Counted from the stretch's first letter, positions 30,372-42,881 are shown. The stretch: DNA of 64,000 nt from Candidatus Pantoea haifensis (GCA_018842655.1 JAGTWN010000004.1:1302001-1366000); one strand, 5' to 3'. Made by a program: numbers and translations. Notes: generated by a model from the letters alone, not told the origin.

Positions 30372-31153
30372 TTGAGTTGTTATTACCGGGTTGGTTAGGC
30401 GGCGTGATGTTGGCGCTGGCAGCCGGACCGCTGGGATCTTTTGTTGTCTGGCGCAAGATGTCCTATTTTGGCGACACGCTGGCCCATGCGTCACTGCTTG
30501 GTGTTGCCTTCGGTTTGTTGCTCAATGTTAATCCTTACTATGCAGTGATTTTAGTCACCGTTTGTCTGGCGCTGGGTTTGGTATGGCTGGAACGTCGGCC
30601 ACATCTTGCTATTGATACCCTGCTCGGCATTATGGCGCACAGCGCCTTATCCCTCGGGCTGGTTGTCGTGAGCCTGATGTCGAACGTCCGCGTCGATTTA
30701 ATGGCATATCTGTTTGGCGATCTGCTGGCAGTGACGCCAAACGATCTGTTAACGATGGGTGTCGGTGTGTTAGCGGTATTAGGCGTGATGGCCTGGCAAT
30801 GGCGTTCGCTGCTGTCGATGACTATTAGCCCGGAACTGGCTCAGGTCGATGGCGTTAACATTCAGCGCACCAGACTGGTATTGATGTTAGTCACCGCCTT
30901 AACCATCGGTGTCGCAATGAAGTTTGTTGGCGCGCTGATAATTACTTCGCTGTTGATTATTCCTGCAGCGACTGCACGTCGCTTTGCTCGTTCACCCGAG
31001 CAAATGGCAATCATTGCCGTAATTACAGGTATTATTGCGGTGACGGGCGGCCTGACGTTTTCCGCGTTTTATGACACTCCTGCTGGCCCTTCAGTGGTGC
31101 TGTGTGCTGCCATTCTGTTTATCTTCAGCATGGTGCGAAAACCCGCCGTGTAG
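30368..31153 (+). CDS. znuB: Zinc ABC transporter permease ZnuB
   Basis: A 261-residue ABC-3 family permease with about eight membrane helices, including the family segments [17 protein letters not shown] and [19 protein letters not shown]. It starts inside the znuC stop, so translation is coupled. It forms the membrane channel of the ZnuABC zinc importer. Confidence 0.96.
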   Translation: MIELLLPGWLGGVMLALAAGPLGSFVVWRKMSYFGDTLAHASLLGVAFGLLLNVNPYYAVILVTVCLALGLVWLERRPHLAIDTLLGIMAHSALSLGLVVVSLMSNVRVDLMAYLFGDLLAVTPNDLLTMGVGVLAVLGVMAWQWRSLLSMTISPELAQVDGVNIQRTRLVLMLVTALTIGVAMKFVGALIITSLLIIPAATARRFARSPEQMAIIAVITGIIAVTGGLTFSAFYDTPAGPSVVLCAAILFIFSMVRKPAV

Positions 31154-31171
31154 TACTACAGCACTCGGTTT

Positions 31172-31202
31172 GTGCCGCTATTGCTTCCGGCAGTAGCGGC
31201 AC
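31172..31202. terminator. Hairpin between convergent znuB and ruvB
   Basis: GTGCCGCTA (31172-31180) pairs with TAGCGGCAC (31194-31202); T tracts are weak. Probably a shared terminator. Confidence 0.5.
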
Positions 31203-31211
31203 TTATCTGTT

Positions 31212-32216
31212 TTATTCTCCGTGCGTAACACCAAAATGGCGGTAGGCATGTTGCGTCGCCATGCGACCGCGCGGCGTGCGCTGAATGAAGCCTTGCTGAA
31301 TCAGGAACGGCTCAATGACATCTTCAATGGTTTCGCGCTCTTCACCGATCGCAGCGGCAAGATTATCGAGACCAACCGGGCCGCCAGTAAACTTGTCAAT
31401 GATCGCCAGCAGCAGCTTACGATCCATGTAGTCAAAGCCTTCGCTGTCTACGTTCAGCATATCCAGCGCACTGGAGGAGACTTTCCCGCTTAATTCACCA
31501 TCGGCGCGTACTTCTGCGTAATCGCGCACACGACGCAGCAGACGGTTAGCGATACGTGGCGTTCCCCGTGAGCGACGGGCAATTTCCAGCGCACCTTCAT
31601 CACTCAGCGCCAGCCCCAGGCAGGCAGCACTGCGGCTGACAATGTGCTGCAGATCGTCAACGCGATAAAATTCGAGCCGCTGCACAATGCCAAAGCGATC
31701 GCGCAGCGGTGAAGTCAGAGAGCCTGCGCGCGTGGTGGCACCAATCAGGGTAAACGGTGGAAGATCCAGTTTAATTGAGCGCGCTGCCGGGCCTTCACCA
31801 ATCATAATATCCAGCTGATAATCTTCCATTGCCGGATAAAGCACCTCTTCTACCACAGGTGACAGACGGTGAATTTCATCGATAAACAGCACATCATGAG
31901 GTTCAAGGTTGGTCAGCATGGCGGCAAGGTCGCCTGCCTTTTCCAACACCGGGCCTGAAGTGGTGCGTAGATTAACGCCCATTTCATTGGCAACGATGTT
32001 TGCCAGCGTCGTTTTACCCAATCCCGGCGGACCGAAAATCAGTAAATGATCGAGCGCATCGCCACGCAGCTGGGCTGCCTTGATGAAAATCTCCATCTGC
32101 TCACGCACCTGCGGCTGTCCAACGTATTCTGCCAGCAGCTTAGGGCGAATCGCGCGATCCAGACTCTCTTCTTCATTAACACTGGCGGCAGAGACCAGGC
32201 GATCGGCTTCTATCAT
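31212..32216 (-). CDS. ruvB: Holliday junction branch migration ATPase RuvB
   Basis: 334-residue AAA+ motor. Walker [12 protein letters not shown], Walker [10 protein letters not shown], sensor 1 around IGATTRAG, the arginine finger in [11 protein letters not shown], and a C-terminal winged helix ([12 protein letters not shown]). It drives branch migration with RuvA. It lies 8 bp downstream of ruvA, in an SOS operon. Confidence 0.97.
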   Translation of the reverse strand: MIEADRLVSAASVNEEESLDRAIRPKLLAEYVGQPQVREQMEIFIKAAQLRGDALDHLLIFGPPGLGKTTLANIVANEMGVNLRTTSGPVLEKAGDLAAMLTNLEPHDVLFIDEIHRLSPVVEEVLYPAMEDYQLDIMIGEGPAARSIKLDLPPFTLIGATTRAGSLTSPLRDRFGIVQRLEFYRVDDLQHIVSRSAACLGLALSDEGALEIARRSRGTPRIANRLLRRVRDYAEVRADGELSGKVSSSALDMLNVDSEGFDYMDRKLLLAIIDKFTGGPVGLDNLAAAIGEERETIEDVIEPFLIQQGFIQRTPRGRMATQHAYRHFGVTHGE

Positions 32217-32224
32217 GAATTACC

Positions 32225-32839
32225 TCAAATGGCTGCGCGCAGAGCTTCGCGGATAAGGGTTTCGCAATCCGCATCAGGTCGACCAACTTTACTGATCATA
32301 CGGCTGGCTTCCTGCGGTTTATAACCCAGTGCAACCAGGGCTGCAACCGCTTCGGCTTCCGCATCATTGGTGTCAGGTTCCGTGCCTGGCGACGTTAACG
32401 TAAAGGCTGAGTCACCGCCAAACAGGTCGCCATGCATGCCTTTGAAACGATCTTTCATTTCAACAACCAGACGCTCAGCGGTTTTTTTGCCTACGCCCGG
32501 CAATTTGACCAGCACTGCAATTTCTTCTTTTTCTACCGCAGTAACGAACTGCTGTGCCGACATGCCAGAAAGAATCGCTAACGCCAGCTTCGGGCCGACG
32601 CCATTAACTTTGATCAGCTCGCGAAACAGCGCGCGCTCTTGTTTACTGTTGAAGCCAAACAGCAATTGCGCATCTTCACGCACCACAAACTGGGTAAAAA
32701 TTACCGCTTCTTCATTGAGTTCAGGCAGTTCGTAAAAACAGGTCATTGGCATGTGAACTTCATAACCAACACCGTTCGCCTCAAGCAGCACCAGCGGTGG
32801 CTGTTTTTCCAGAATATTGCCCCGTAGACGACCTATCAC
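32225..32839 (-). CDS. ruvA: Holliday junction DNA-binding protein RuvA
   Basis: 204 residues with the OB-fold N-terminus ([20 protein letters not shown]), tandem helix-hairpin-helix motifs ([31 protein letters not shown]) and the C-terminal RuvB-binding domain after an acidic linker. It holds the four-way junction for RuvB. Intact frame. Confidence 0.97.
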   Translation of the reverse strand: MIGRLRGNILEKQPPLVLLEANGVGYEVHMPMTCFYELPELNEEAVIFTQFVVREDAQLLFGFNSKQERALFRELIKVNGVGPKLALAILSGMSAQQFVTAVEKEEIAVLVKLPGVGKKTAERLVVEMKDRFKGMHGDLFGGDSAFTLTSPGTEPDTNDAEAEAVAALVALGYKPQEASRMISKVGRPDADCETLIREALRAAI

Positions 32840-32892
32840 CTGAACGCTTCCTTTATAAAAAAACTGTGGCGGATTTTATAACATAAAAAAAG

Positions 32893-32908
32893 CTGGATGA
32901 ATATCCAG
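32893..32908 (-). promoter_or_regulatory. LexA box of ruvAB, doubling as a ruvC terminator hairpin
   Basis: CTGG-N8-CCAG (CTGGATGAATATCCAG) closely resembles the known ruvAB LexA operator of E. coli. It lies 54 bp before ruvA. The same palindrome is followed on the minus strand by T7, so it also forms a rho-independent terminator for ruvC, whose stop is at 32937. Confidence 0.85.
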
Positions 32909-32936
32909 CCTGATAAGCCTGCGCATCGTCTCGCAT

Positions 32937-33463
32937 TTAGCCCGAACGTAAACGACCACGGGTGAGCACCAGTTTGCTGTCACTCATCCGCGCCGCGTTT
33001 TGCGAAACGTGACAATGGGTAATAGCAATGGCCAGCGCATCGGCAGCATCCGCTTGTGGGTTAGCCGCTAATTTCAGTAAGGTGCGAACCATATGCTGCA
33101 CCTGACTTTTTCCGCACTGCCAATGCCTACCACGGTTTGCTTGACCTGACGCGCAGCGTATTCAAACACCGGTAAATCGTGATTAACAGCCGCAACGATA
33201 GCTGCACCGCGCGCCTGCCCCAGCTTAAGCGCAGAGTCCGCATTCTTCGCCATAAACACCTGTTCAATGGCGAAATAATCGGGTGAAAACTGAGTAATGA
33301 TTTCACTGACGCCAGCATAGATTAACTTCAGGCGTGAAGGCAGATCGGCTGTGTTCGTGCGAATACAGCCGCTGCCCAGATAGGTGAGCTGGCGGCCAGT
33401 TTGACGGATCACACCATAACCGGTGATTCGCGAACCGGGATCGATACCCAAAATGATCGCCAT
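32937..33463 (-). CDS. ruvC: Holliday junction resolvase RuvC, one frameshift
   Basis: Endonuclease that cuts the junction held by RuvAB. It starts at ATG 33463 ([20 protein letters not shown]), with catalytic Asp7 and the Glu in DYFAIEQVF. One base is missing in the A5 run (T5 at 33107-33111) after GIGSAEK. Restored, it reads [13 protein letters not shown] and then [14 protein letters not shown] with the last catalytic aspartates, ending at 32937. Repaired length is 175 aa. It is not obviously under the LexA box, which lies downstream of it. The yebB gene found between ruvC and ruvA in E. coli is absent. Confidence 0.94.
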
Positions 33464-33500
33464 TATTCGTCTCCGGTTTGGTGTCTGTGGGCTGACGCCA

Positions 33501-34241
33501 TTACAGCGTTTCCGCCACCTCGTCGGAGATCTCACCGTTGTGGTAAACCTCCTGCACATCATCACAATCTTCCAGCATGTCGATCAAACGCAGCAGTTTT
33601 GGCGCGGTTTCCGCATCCATTTCAGCTTTGGTTGAAGGGATCATTGAGACTTCGGCGCTGTCTGCCTTAAGGCCTGTCGCTTCTAATGCATCACGCACTG
33701 CGCCCATCTCTTCCCATGCGGTGAAGACATCAATTGCGCCATCATCGTAGCTCACGACATCCTCCGCTCCCGCTTCCAGCGCCGCTTCCATCACCTGATC
33801 TTCATCCTGACCTGGCGCGTAAGAGATCACCCCTTTTTGCTGAACAGGTAGGCGACGGAGCCGTCAGTGCCCAGGTTACCGCCGGTCTTCGTGAAGGCGT
33901 GACGCACTTCGCCCACGGTACGATTGCGGTTATCACTCAGACATTCGATCATGATGGCTGAGCCACCCGGACCGTAGCCTTCATAGATAATGGTTTCCAT
34001 GTTGGCGTTATCTTCACCCCACACCACGCGCAATCGCACGATCCATAGTGTCACGCGTCATGTTATTGGACAGGGCTTTATCCATAGCAGCACGCAGACG
34101 AGGGTTGGATGCTGGATCACCGCCACCGAGTTTGGCAGCCGTAACCAGCTCACGAATAATTTTGGTGAAGATTTTACCGCGCTTAGCGTCTTGCGCCGCT
34201 TTGCGGTGCTTGGTATTAGCCCACTTGCTATGTCCTGCCAT
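33501..34241 (-). CDS. yebC: YebC/PmpR family protein, two frameshifts
   Basis: Conserved three-domain protein, a member of the TACO1/YebC family, reported to relieve ribosome stalling and in some species to act on transcription. Start ATG 34241 ([20 protein letters not shown]). The frame changes twice. In the G4 run (C4 at 34017-34020) two bases appear missing ([15 protein letters not shown]). Near 33830-33838 (C4T5 on the plus strand) one base is missing ([12 protein letters not shown]). Repaired length is 247 aa against 246 in E. coli. The net length of 741 is divisible by three only because the losses total three. Confidence 0.93.
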
Positions 34242-34296
34242 CTTACATTTTCTCCGATCTTATCTATGGAACAGGCTATCTTGCTGACGATCCTGG

Positions 34297-34362
34297 CTGC
34301 TGGCAGTGCTCGCAATCCTCACGTACAGACGTACGCTCCGGTTGCTGTGCGCTGGCAGCAGT
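34297..34362. repeat. 66-bp imperfect palindrome between yebC and nudB
   Basis: The left arm GCTGCTGGCAGTGCTCGCAA continues to ACGTAC, and the right arm CGTACGCTCCGG runs to GCGCTGGCAGCAG. The arms pair imperfectly around AGA and would form a long hairpin in DNA or RNA. No T tract follows, so it is more like an intergenic repetitive palindrome (REP/ERIC class in behaviour) than a terminator. No second copy was noticed in the window. Confidence 0.55.
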
Positions 34363-34487
34363 CAGCCTCGCTGCGCCGATTACGCCTGAACGTTAAGCTT
34401 AAGGGCCATAATCTTTACGATCATGACCTAAAATTGAGATAGAACTTTAATCTCTTCGCCGCCGGAAAAACGTGGGACGGCAAACGT

Positions 34488-34919
34488 TTAAGTAAATTCT
34501 TCTATTGCCTGGCGATTACTCCAGGACTTGGTAAGTGCTGCTGCATCAGCACGATCGAGCCAGCGGAACGCGAGGTGCTCGGTTAACGCAATATCGCGTT
34601 CGGTGGGCAATTGTAGCCGAAACCAGTGCTCGCGATTATGCGTGGTGCCGGGCGCGTAGCGGTGACGATAGTGCGCAAAGATTTCAAACTCAATTTGACG
34701 CTGACAATCTTCTACCGCTAACTGTTCGGCCTGTACATCAATACCCAGCTCTTCGCCTACTTCACGCTGCGCCGCCTGCAGAGCGGTTTCACCCACTTCC
34801 AGGCTGCCGGTTACGGATTGCCAGAAATCGGGATCGTCTCGCCGTTGCAGCATCAACACCCGGCCGGTGTTTAGCGCGGAAATCACCACCAGCACCGAAA
34901 CCGGGTATTTGTACGACAT
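34488..34919 (-). CDS. nudB: Dihydroneopterin triphosphate diphosphatase NudB
   Basis: 143-residue Nudix hydrolase with the Nudix box GSLEVGETALQAAQREVGEE plus LGI. In E. coli it removes pyrophosphate from dihydroneopterin triphosphate in folate synthesis. The start is coupled to the aspS stop (TAATG). The N-terminus is slightly shorter than the 150-residue E. coli protein. Confidence 0.93.
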   Translation of the reverse strand: MSYKYPVSVLVVISALNTGRVLMLQRRDDPDFWQSVTGSLEVGETALQAAQREVGEELGIDVQAEQLAVEDCQRQIEFEIFAHYRHRYAPGTTHNREHWFRLQLPTERDIALTEHLAFRWLDRADAAALTKSWSNRQAIEEFT

Positions 34920-36697
34920 TATTTATTCTCTGACTTATCTTTCTTTACTACCTGAATACCTAATTCAAGCAGTGCCGCCGGATTCGCTTCGCTCGGCGCT
35001 TCAGTCATCAGACAGGCCGCGGCAGTGGTTTTCGGGAACGCAATGACGTCACGAATATTATCTGTGCCGGTCAGCAGCATAGTCAGACGATCCAGACCAA
35101 AAGCCAGTCCCGCGTGCGGCGGCGTACCGAATTTCAGTGCGTCCAGCAGGAAGCCGAACTTTTCACGCTGTTCATGTTCTTCAATGCCGAGAATAGTGAA
35201 CACGGTCTGCTGCATATTACCGTTATGAATACGCACAGAACCGCCACCGACTTCGTAGCCGTTAATCACCATGTCGTAAGCATTCGCTACCGCTGAAGTG
35301 GGATCGGCGGCCAGCTGTTCTGCGCTCATCGCTTTCGGCGCAGTAAAGGGATGGTGCATGGCCGCCAGGCCGCCTTCCTCGTCCGCTTCGAACATCGGGA
35401 AGTCGATTACCCATAATGGCGCCCAGGCTTTCTCATTGGTGATCTGCAATTCACGACCCACTTTCAGGCGCAGCGCGCCCAGTGCATCAGCAACCACTTT
35501 GGCGCGGTCGGCACCGAAGAAGATGATGTCGCCATCTTGCGCACCCGTCCGGCTGAGGATCTCTTCGACAATCCCGGCGTTCAGGAATTTCGCAATCGGG
35601 CTTTGTACGCCGTCCAGGCCGTTAGCGCGTTCGTTGACTTTCATCCACGCCAGCCCTTTGGCACCGTAGATCTCAACAAATTTGCCATACTCGTCAATTT
35701 GTTTGCGGCTCAGCTGCGCACCCGTCGGTACACGCAGCGCGGCAACCCGGCCTTTCGCATCATTTGCCGGGCCAGAGAAGACCTGAAACTCAACGTTTTT
35801 CAACAGATCGCCTACATCGATCAGTTCCATTGGGTTACGCAGATCCGGCTTGTCCGAACCGTAACGACGCATCGCTTCAGCAAAGGTCATCTGCGGGAAT
35901 TCGCCCAGATCAACGCCCTTCACGCTCTGCCACAGATTGCGAATCAGGCGCTCCATGATTTCGCGCACCTGCGGGGCCGTCAGGAACGAGGTTTCCACAT
36001 CGATCTGAGTAAATTCTGGCTGGCGATCGGCACGCAAATCTTCATCGCGGAAGCACTTCACGATTTGGTAATAGCGATCGAAGCCAGACATCATTAATAA
36101 CTGCTTGAACAGCTGTGGTGACTGTGGCAGCGCATAAAATTTGCCTTTATGAACGCGGCTCGGTACTAAATAGTCGCGCGCACCCTCTGGCGTGGCTTTA
36201 GTCAGCATCGGTGTTTCGATGTCGAGAAAACCTTCGTCATCCATAAAGCGACGGACAAAACTGGTGATTTTTGCGCGCGTTTTCAGGCGTTCGACCATTT
36301 CGGGACGACGCAAATCGAGGTAGCGATATTTAAGACGCGCTTCTTCGCTGTTGTTTTGGTTGGCGTCGAGAGGCAGCGGTTCAGAACGGTTGATGATGTT
36401 CAGTTCTTGCGCGAACACTTCAACTTCACCGGTTGCCATCTCAGCATTTTTGTTCTTCTCATCACGCGCACGCACGGTTCCGGTGATCTGGATACAGAAT
36501 TCGTTGCGCAGTTCAGAAGCCAGCTTGAAAGCATCCTGACGATCGGGATCAAAGAACACCTGCACGATGCCTTCACGGTCGCGCATATCGATAAATATCA
36601 GGCTTCCCAGATCGCGACGGCGGTTTACCCAGCCGCAAAGAGTGACTTGCTGACCCACATGAGACAGATTGAGCTGTCCGCAATATTCTGTACGCAT
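34919..36697 (-). CDS. aspS: Aspartyl-tRNA synthetase
   Basis: 592 residues (590 in E. coli), beginning [21 protein letters not shown]-terminal OB anticodon-binding domain, class II motif 2 ([18 protein letters not shown]), bacterial GAD insertion and motif 3 ([13 protein letters not shown]). Attaches aspartate to tRNA-Asp. The frame is intact. Confidence 0.97.
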   Translation of the reverse strand: MRTEYCGQLNLSHVGQQVTLCGWVNRRRDLGSLIFIDMRDREGIVQVFFDPDRQDAFKLASELRNEFCIQITGTVRARDEKNKNAEMATGEVEVFAQELNIINRSEPLPLDANQNNSEEARLKYRYLDLRRPEMVERLKTRAKITSFVRRFMDDEGFLDIETPMLTKATPEGARDYLVPSRVHKGKFYALPQSPQLFKQLLMMSGFDRYYQIVKCFRDEDLRADRQPEFTQIDVETSFLTAPQVREIMERLIRNLWQSVKGVDLGEFPQMTFAEAMRRYGSDKPDLRNPMELIDVGDLLKNVEFQVFSGPANDAKGRVAALRVPTGAQLSRKQIDEYGKFVEIYGAKGLAWMKVNERANGLDGVQSPIAKFLNAGIVEEILSRTGAQDGDIIFFGADRAKVVADALGALRLKVGRELQITNEKAWAPLWVIDFPMFEADEEGGLAAMHHPFTAPKAMSAEQLAADPTSAVANAYDMVINGYEVGGGSVRIHNGNMQQTVFTILGIEEHEQREKFGFLLDALKFGTPPHAGLAFGLDRLTMLLTGTDNIRDVIAFPKTTAAACLMTEAPSEANPAALLELGIQVVKKDKSENK

Positions 36698-36916
36698 AAC
36701 ACTATCCTTTTAACTTCGCCGCTGCAGCTGACAGCATCAGGCCGCGTAACCTTTAAAGATGCTGCCGCAAAAAGGCGGCCATTATAATGGAAAAAGGCAA
36801 ACAGGATAAGTAGAGCCGCGCCAAAGCCGCTATTTCATCGCTGGTTTTTGCCGGTTTGCACCCGTGCGCTACCTTATAGGATAATTTGTCATCGTATCAG
36901 AGCCAGGAGAAAGGGT

Positions 36917-37737
36917 GTGACGCTTCGTATTGGCCTACCGCAATGGCAACATTCGCACTGGAAACGCTGGGGAATTGAGAGTCTGGCTGACTATGCCCGC
37001 TATTTTCACTGTGTGGAAGGCAACACCACACTCTACGCGCTGCCAAACGCGGAAACGGTGCTGCGCTGGCGCGATATGACGCACGATGACTTTCGTTTCT
37101 GCTTTAAATTTCCGGCCACGATTAGTCATCAGGCAGCCTTACAACACAGCGATGATTTAGTTGCGGCGTTTCTGCGCCTGCTCGATCCGTTGGCCGATCG
37201 CATTGGGCAATACTGGCTGCAGCTGCCGGCCCGTTTTTCACCAGCACAGCTTGGCGAACTGTGGCGCTTTCTGGATAGCCTGCCACGGCGTTTCGCCTAC
37301 GGTGTCGAAGTTCGCCATGCCGCGTTCTTTGAAAAAGGCGAGGCGGAACGCACCCTGAATCGCGGTCTGCTTGAGCGCGGCATCAACCGGGTTATGCTGG
37401 ATAGCCGTCCGGTGCATGCTTCAGTCTCGCAAAGTGCCGCTGCCCTGCATGCGCGCCAGCAAAACCCCGGGTTCCGCCTCACGCGCTGCGTACCGGTTCG
37501 CAACCGATGGTGCGTTTTATTGGAAGCGACAGCGTTGATGAGAGCGTGCCGCTGTTCCAAATCTGGCTGAAAAAACTGGCTGAGTGGCAGGCTGACAGCA
37601 ACCCGCTGCTGTTTCTGCATACGCCGGATATGGGTGACGTCTTTCCGCTGGTCCAGGCGTTGTGGCCTCAGTTACAAAAACTGGATGCGCGCATTGGCAA
37701 CGGCCCGGACTGGCCGCAGCAAGATTCTCTGTTTTAG
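36917..37737 (+). CDS. yecE: YecE, DUF72 family protein, one frameshift
   Basis: TIM-barrel protein of unknown function. Conserved segments include GLPQWQH, YFHCVEGNTTLYALPNAETV, DDFRFCFKFPATISHQAAL and VRFIGSD. The start is GTG 36917 with AGGAGA 9 nt upstream. One base is missing in the A4C4 stretch at 37461-37468; after repair RVPPHALRTGSQPMVRFIG joins the C-terminal frame ending QQDSLF. Repaired length is 273 aa against 272 in E. coli. Confidence 0.92.
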
Positions 37738-37807
37738 TCATTCTACCGGACAATGATTAATTCGCGGGTTAGCATAGCGGCCTTTGTTGCAAATTCTGGA
37801 GTTACAA

Positions 37808-38203
37808 ATGGTTAGCGCGTTATATGTTGTTTGGGGTGTTTTGTTAGTGATGAAGTTCACACTGGATGTCGTACGTTACCGCCGCCAGTACCGCGTCGCC
37901 TACGGGGATGGGGGCATTAATGAACTGAAAATCGCGATTCGCATTCACGGCAATGCGATCGAAACCCTCCCGCTGGCTCTGCTGCTGTTAATCGTGATGG
38001 AGATGAACGGCGCCAACATCTGGATGATTCACCTCACTGCCCTGCTGTTTTTTACCGGTCGCCTGGTGCATGCCTACGGTTTACGCCACAGCGTGATGAA
38101 GGGCCGTCAATACGGCATGATGCTGACGCTGTTTGCTTTGTGCGGCATGGCAATTTTTAACCTGATTTACCTGCCGTGGGAATTGGTGCTGACGCTACAC
38201 TGA
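37808..38203 (+). CDS. yecN: YecN, MAPEG-family membrane protein
   Basis: 131 residues, equal to E. coli YecN, with four predicted membrane helices and the MAPEG pattern (RIHGNAIETLPLALLLL, GRLVHAYGL). Function in bacteria is unknown; MAPEG proteins are glutathione/eicosanoid enzymes elsewhere. ATG 37808 follows GGAG at 6 nt. Confidence 0.9.
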   Translation: MVSALYVVWGVLLVMKFTLDVVRYRRQYRVAYGDGGINELKIAIRIHGNAIETLPLALLLLIVMEMNGANIWMIHLTALLFFTGRLVHAYGLRHSVMKGRQYGMMLTLFALCGMAIFNLIYLPWELVLTLH

Positions 38204-38251
38204 CAGATGCGGGTTAATGGGTGCAGCCCACGCGACTTTCTGCCAGAATAG

Positions 38252-39977
<1,726 letters not shown>

Positions 39978-39980
39978 CGT

Positions 39981-40604
39981 TTAGCGGCGTGACAGGGCCA
40001 GTTTCGCCGCAAAACCGATAAACACACAGCCGGTCAGACGATCCATCATTTTCAACACGCGGGGCTGACGTAAACGGCGGGCAAAATAATGGCTGCCGCC
40101 AATCAGCACCGCGTTCCACAGCAATCCCAACAGCATGTGCGCGAGCGCCATCAGCGTACACCACAACGCCACCGATGCGCCGGCGGGAATAAACTGCGGC
40201 AGAAACGTCACGTAAAAAACACCGACTTTGGGATTAAGTAAGTTGCCGAACAAACCGCGGCAGAAACAGGCGAAGCCGCTTTGCTGCGCCGTCTCACTCT
40301 GCATTACATCGTCTGATGCCTGACGTGGATTAAGCAGCAGCTTCACGCCTAAATAGAGTAAATACCCCGCACCGATCCACTTGAGCGCGGTGTAGGCCAC
40401 TTCTGATGCCAGTAACAGCGTCCCCAAACCCAGTCCAACAGCCACTCCCCAGACTAAACAGCCCAGCGTCACACCGAGCGCGGTCGCACTGGCGCGCTTC
40501 CAGCCTTGCGCGGCGGCTGAACGCAGCACCAGTGCCGTATCGAAGCCCGGCGCGAGCGTCAGAATGGTAATGGCGAACAGAAAAGAGAGCAGCGTAGCGA
40601 TCAT
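39981..40604 (-). CDS. LysE/RhtB-family amino-acid exporter
   Basis: A 207-residue protein with about six membrane helices. The N-terminal LAPGFDTALVLRSAAAQGWK and GNLLNPKVGVFYVTFLPQFI are LysE-family signatures. Substrate unknown (amino acids or homoserine derivatives are usual). It is convergent with cmoB, separated by 3 bp, and absent from this place in E. coli. Confidence 0.88.
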   Translation of the reverse strand: MIATLLSFLFAITILTLAPGFDTALVLRSAAAQGWKRASATALGVTLGCLVWGVAVGLGLGTLLLASEVAYTALKWIGAGYLLYLGVKLLLNPRQASDDVMQSETAQQSGFACFCRGLFGNLLNPKVGVFYVTFLPQFIPAGASVALWCTLMALAHMLLGLLWNAVLIGGSHYFARRLRQPRVLKMMDRLTGCVFIGFAAKLALSRR

Positions 40605-40767
40605 ATTTTCCTCTTAGGTAAGCCCGTACAGCCTGGCCCTTTTCCAGGAATTTTAACCTGCGCTTAACAATATGCCCACTGTCATTCCCGGTAAATGCTA
40701 AAGATTTTTACCCCGGATGTGCCAGGCTGGTTCAGGCCTCTAAATTTCATATCAAGGAGTTGTGATT

Positions 40768-41865
40768 ATGAGTAAATTTATTTTCTCTTCACCCCGTAAA
40801 TATGTGCAAGGTGCAGGCGTACTGGATGAGCTCGGTTCTTATATTTCAGAGCTGGGTCAGCACGCCTTTCTGGTCGCAGACGATATTGTCTGGGAATTAA
40901 TTGGTGAGCGAGCGCAAAAAGCCCTGCAAACCGCTAATATCGCGTGCGTCAGGCAACAGTTTAATGGCGAGGCATCCAGCAACGAAATTACGCGACTGAG
41001 TAAACTGGCCAGTGAGCAAGGCTGTGACGTGATCGTTGGCCTGGGCGGCGGTAAAACGCTGGATACAGTGAAAGCCGTGGCTGATGAAGTGAAACAGCCC
41101 GTGGCGATTGTGCCGACCATTGCCTCCACCGATGCACCCTGTAGTGCACTGTCGGTGATTTATTCGGATAATGGCGTGTTTGAAAGCTATCGTTTTTACA
41201 GCAAAAATCCCGATCTGGTGTTAGTGGATACGGCCGTGTGCGCCAGTGCGCCAGCACGACTGTTTGCATCGGGTATTGCTGATGGGCTGGCAACATGGGT
41301 AGAAGCGCAAGCCGTCGCGCGTTCACATGCCAAATCGATGGTGAGCGGCGATCCGACGATTGCCGGTTTAGCGATTGCCCGCGCCTGTGAAGAAACCCTG
41401 CTGACATGGGGATTCAGCGCCTATACCGCAGTGAGCGAAAAACGCGTAACGCCTGCCGTGGAAGCCGTTGTTGAAGCCAATACGTTGCTGTCCGGGCTGG
41501 GCTTTGAAAATGGCGGCTTGGCCGGGGCGCACGCGATTCATAATGGCTTTACCGCAATTGATGGCGATATTCATCACTTAACCCACGGTGAGAAAGTCGC
41601 TTACGGTACGTTGACGCAAATGGTGCTTGAGCAGCGTCCGGATGAGGAGATTGCGCGTTACATTCGTTTTTATCGCGCAATCAACATGCCGACCACGTTG
41701 AAAGCGTTGCATCTCGAAAATGAAAGTTGGGAAAATCTGGTCAAGATTGGCGCACTGGCCAACAGCGAGGGCGACACGCTGAAAAACCTCAACCCGCATT
41801 TATCAGCAGAAGATATTGCTCATGCCATTTTGGCGTTAGACGCATTCAGTAAAACGGTGAAGTAA
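40768..41865 (+). CDS. gldA: Glycerol dehydrogenase
   Basis: 365-residue iron/zinc-type alcohol dehydrogenase oxidising glycerol to dihydroxyacetone. The metal ligands are seen as Asp in SGIADGLATWVEA and histidines in GAHAIHNGF and HLTHGEKVAYG; the NAD loop is VGLGGGKTLDTVKAVA. The start at 40768 follows AAGGAGTTG. Preceded by a 160-bp promoter region. In E. coli gldA lies elsewhere. Confidence 0.93.
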   Translation: MSKFIFSSPRKYVQGAGVLDELGSYISELGQHAFLVADDIVWELIGERAQKALQTANIACVRQQFNGEASSNEITRLSKLASEQGCDVIVGLGGGKTLDTVKAVADEVKQPVAIVPTIASTDAPCSALSVIYSDNGVFESYRFYSKNPDLVLVDTAVCASAPARLFASGIADGLATWVEAQAVARSHAKSMVSGDPTIAGLAIARACEETLLTWGFSAYTAVSEKRVTPAVEAVVEANTLLSGLGFENGGLAGAHAIHNGFTAIDGDIHHLTHGEKVAYGTLTQMVLEQRPDEEIARYIRFYRAINMPTTLKALHLENESWENLVKIGALANSEGDTLKNLNPHLSAEDIAHAILALDAFSKTVK

Positions 41866-41872
41866 GCCAGCC

Positions 41873-41894
41873 AGGGCGATCGGTGCATCGCCCT
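41873..41894. terminator. Hairpin between gldA and the convergent secreted protein gene
   Basis: AGGGCGAT (41873-41880) pairs with ATCGCCCT (41887-41894). It overlaps the stop codon of the minus-strand gene. Confidence 0.65.
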
Positions 41895-42746
41895 ACTCTT
41901 CCGTAAATTCGCCCGGTTTATCCCAGTATTGATATTTATAGGCTGAGCTCAGATTCCGCTCGATGGTGCCTTTATCGAAGACTTCAGTTTCGTGCAGATA
42001 GCTTAGCGTGCAGTTCCCCACTTCATCCCACAGCTGGCACTCATCAACGGAGCGGATAGTACTGACCGGCGTGCTGGTGATGCCGTTCAGGCGTAACTCG
42101 CGCAACTGCTTATCGTAAGTGTAGGTATCCTGACTGCGCGATGAGGTGGCGCTGACAACCAGCCCATGCGGATTCCAGCGATAGTGACTTTCGCCGTTGG
42201 TTAATTCATCCGAACCGCGTGCTACGCTTTTTCCAGCCTCAAATGGGCATCATAACGATAAGTTGTGTCGGTAAAGCCTCGCTGGCCCATGCTGGTAAAT
42301 TTATCAGAGGCACTCACAATGTTGCCGCGCTTGCCCATCTGCCAGTTAATGGTGCCCTGACGATTATCCACCACCACCTCTTTTCCTTCTCTCAGCACTT
42401 TTACCAGCCAGGCATATTCCGCTACCCAGCCGCCCTGTACGCGGGCAATGTGCTGTTCCATGCTGAAAATAACGTTGCGCTCGTTTTTGTCATAACTGAC
42501 ATCAGCCACCATCAGGTCGCCACAAGGATCAAACTGCCCCAAAATCCGCTTTTGAGAGTTCACATCTTTGCCAAACTCACCGGCAATCACCTGACGTACT
42601 GCGCCTTTTGCGCTGCCGCCCAGCATAATCCAGTTATTGCTACTCGCAATGACGCCGCTTTGCGGGCCGCACTTGCTGGCTGCATAAAGGGGACTGCCTG
42701 ATACAGCCAGTAACAGCGTAACGACAGAAATCAGGAAAGGTTTCAT
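41893..42746 (-). CDS. Secreted protein with YD-like motifs, unknown function, one frameshift
   Basis: Starts MKPFLISVVTLLLAVSGSPL with a signal peptide cut after YAA. The mature protein has a C..C pair early (SKCGPQSG, FDPCGDLM) and later repeats of the form TTYRYDAHLRL and DTYTYDKQLREL, which resemble YD (RHS-type) repeats. One A is missing in the A5 run (T5 at 42228-42232), joining LEK to SVARGSDELTNGE. Repaired length is about 284 aa. Weak ribosome site. I do not recognise the family. Confidence 0.65.
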
Positions 42747-42881
42747 GATGTAAGTCCCAGACAACAATACGTTAAGTATAAACGCAACTGTGGCAAAAAT
42801 AGCCCCTCGCGCCGGTATTGAGATTTTGACGAGATATAATTAATGCTCTCTATACGTTGAAACATGCAGGAACAGAAATCC

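Noticed and set aside
35537-36097. 186-aa open frame antisense to aspS
   Set aside because: Shadow of a conserved synthetase.
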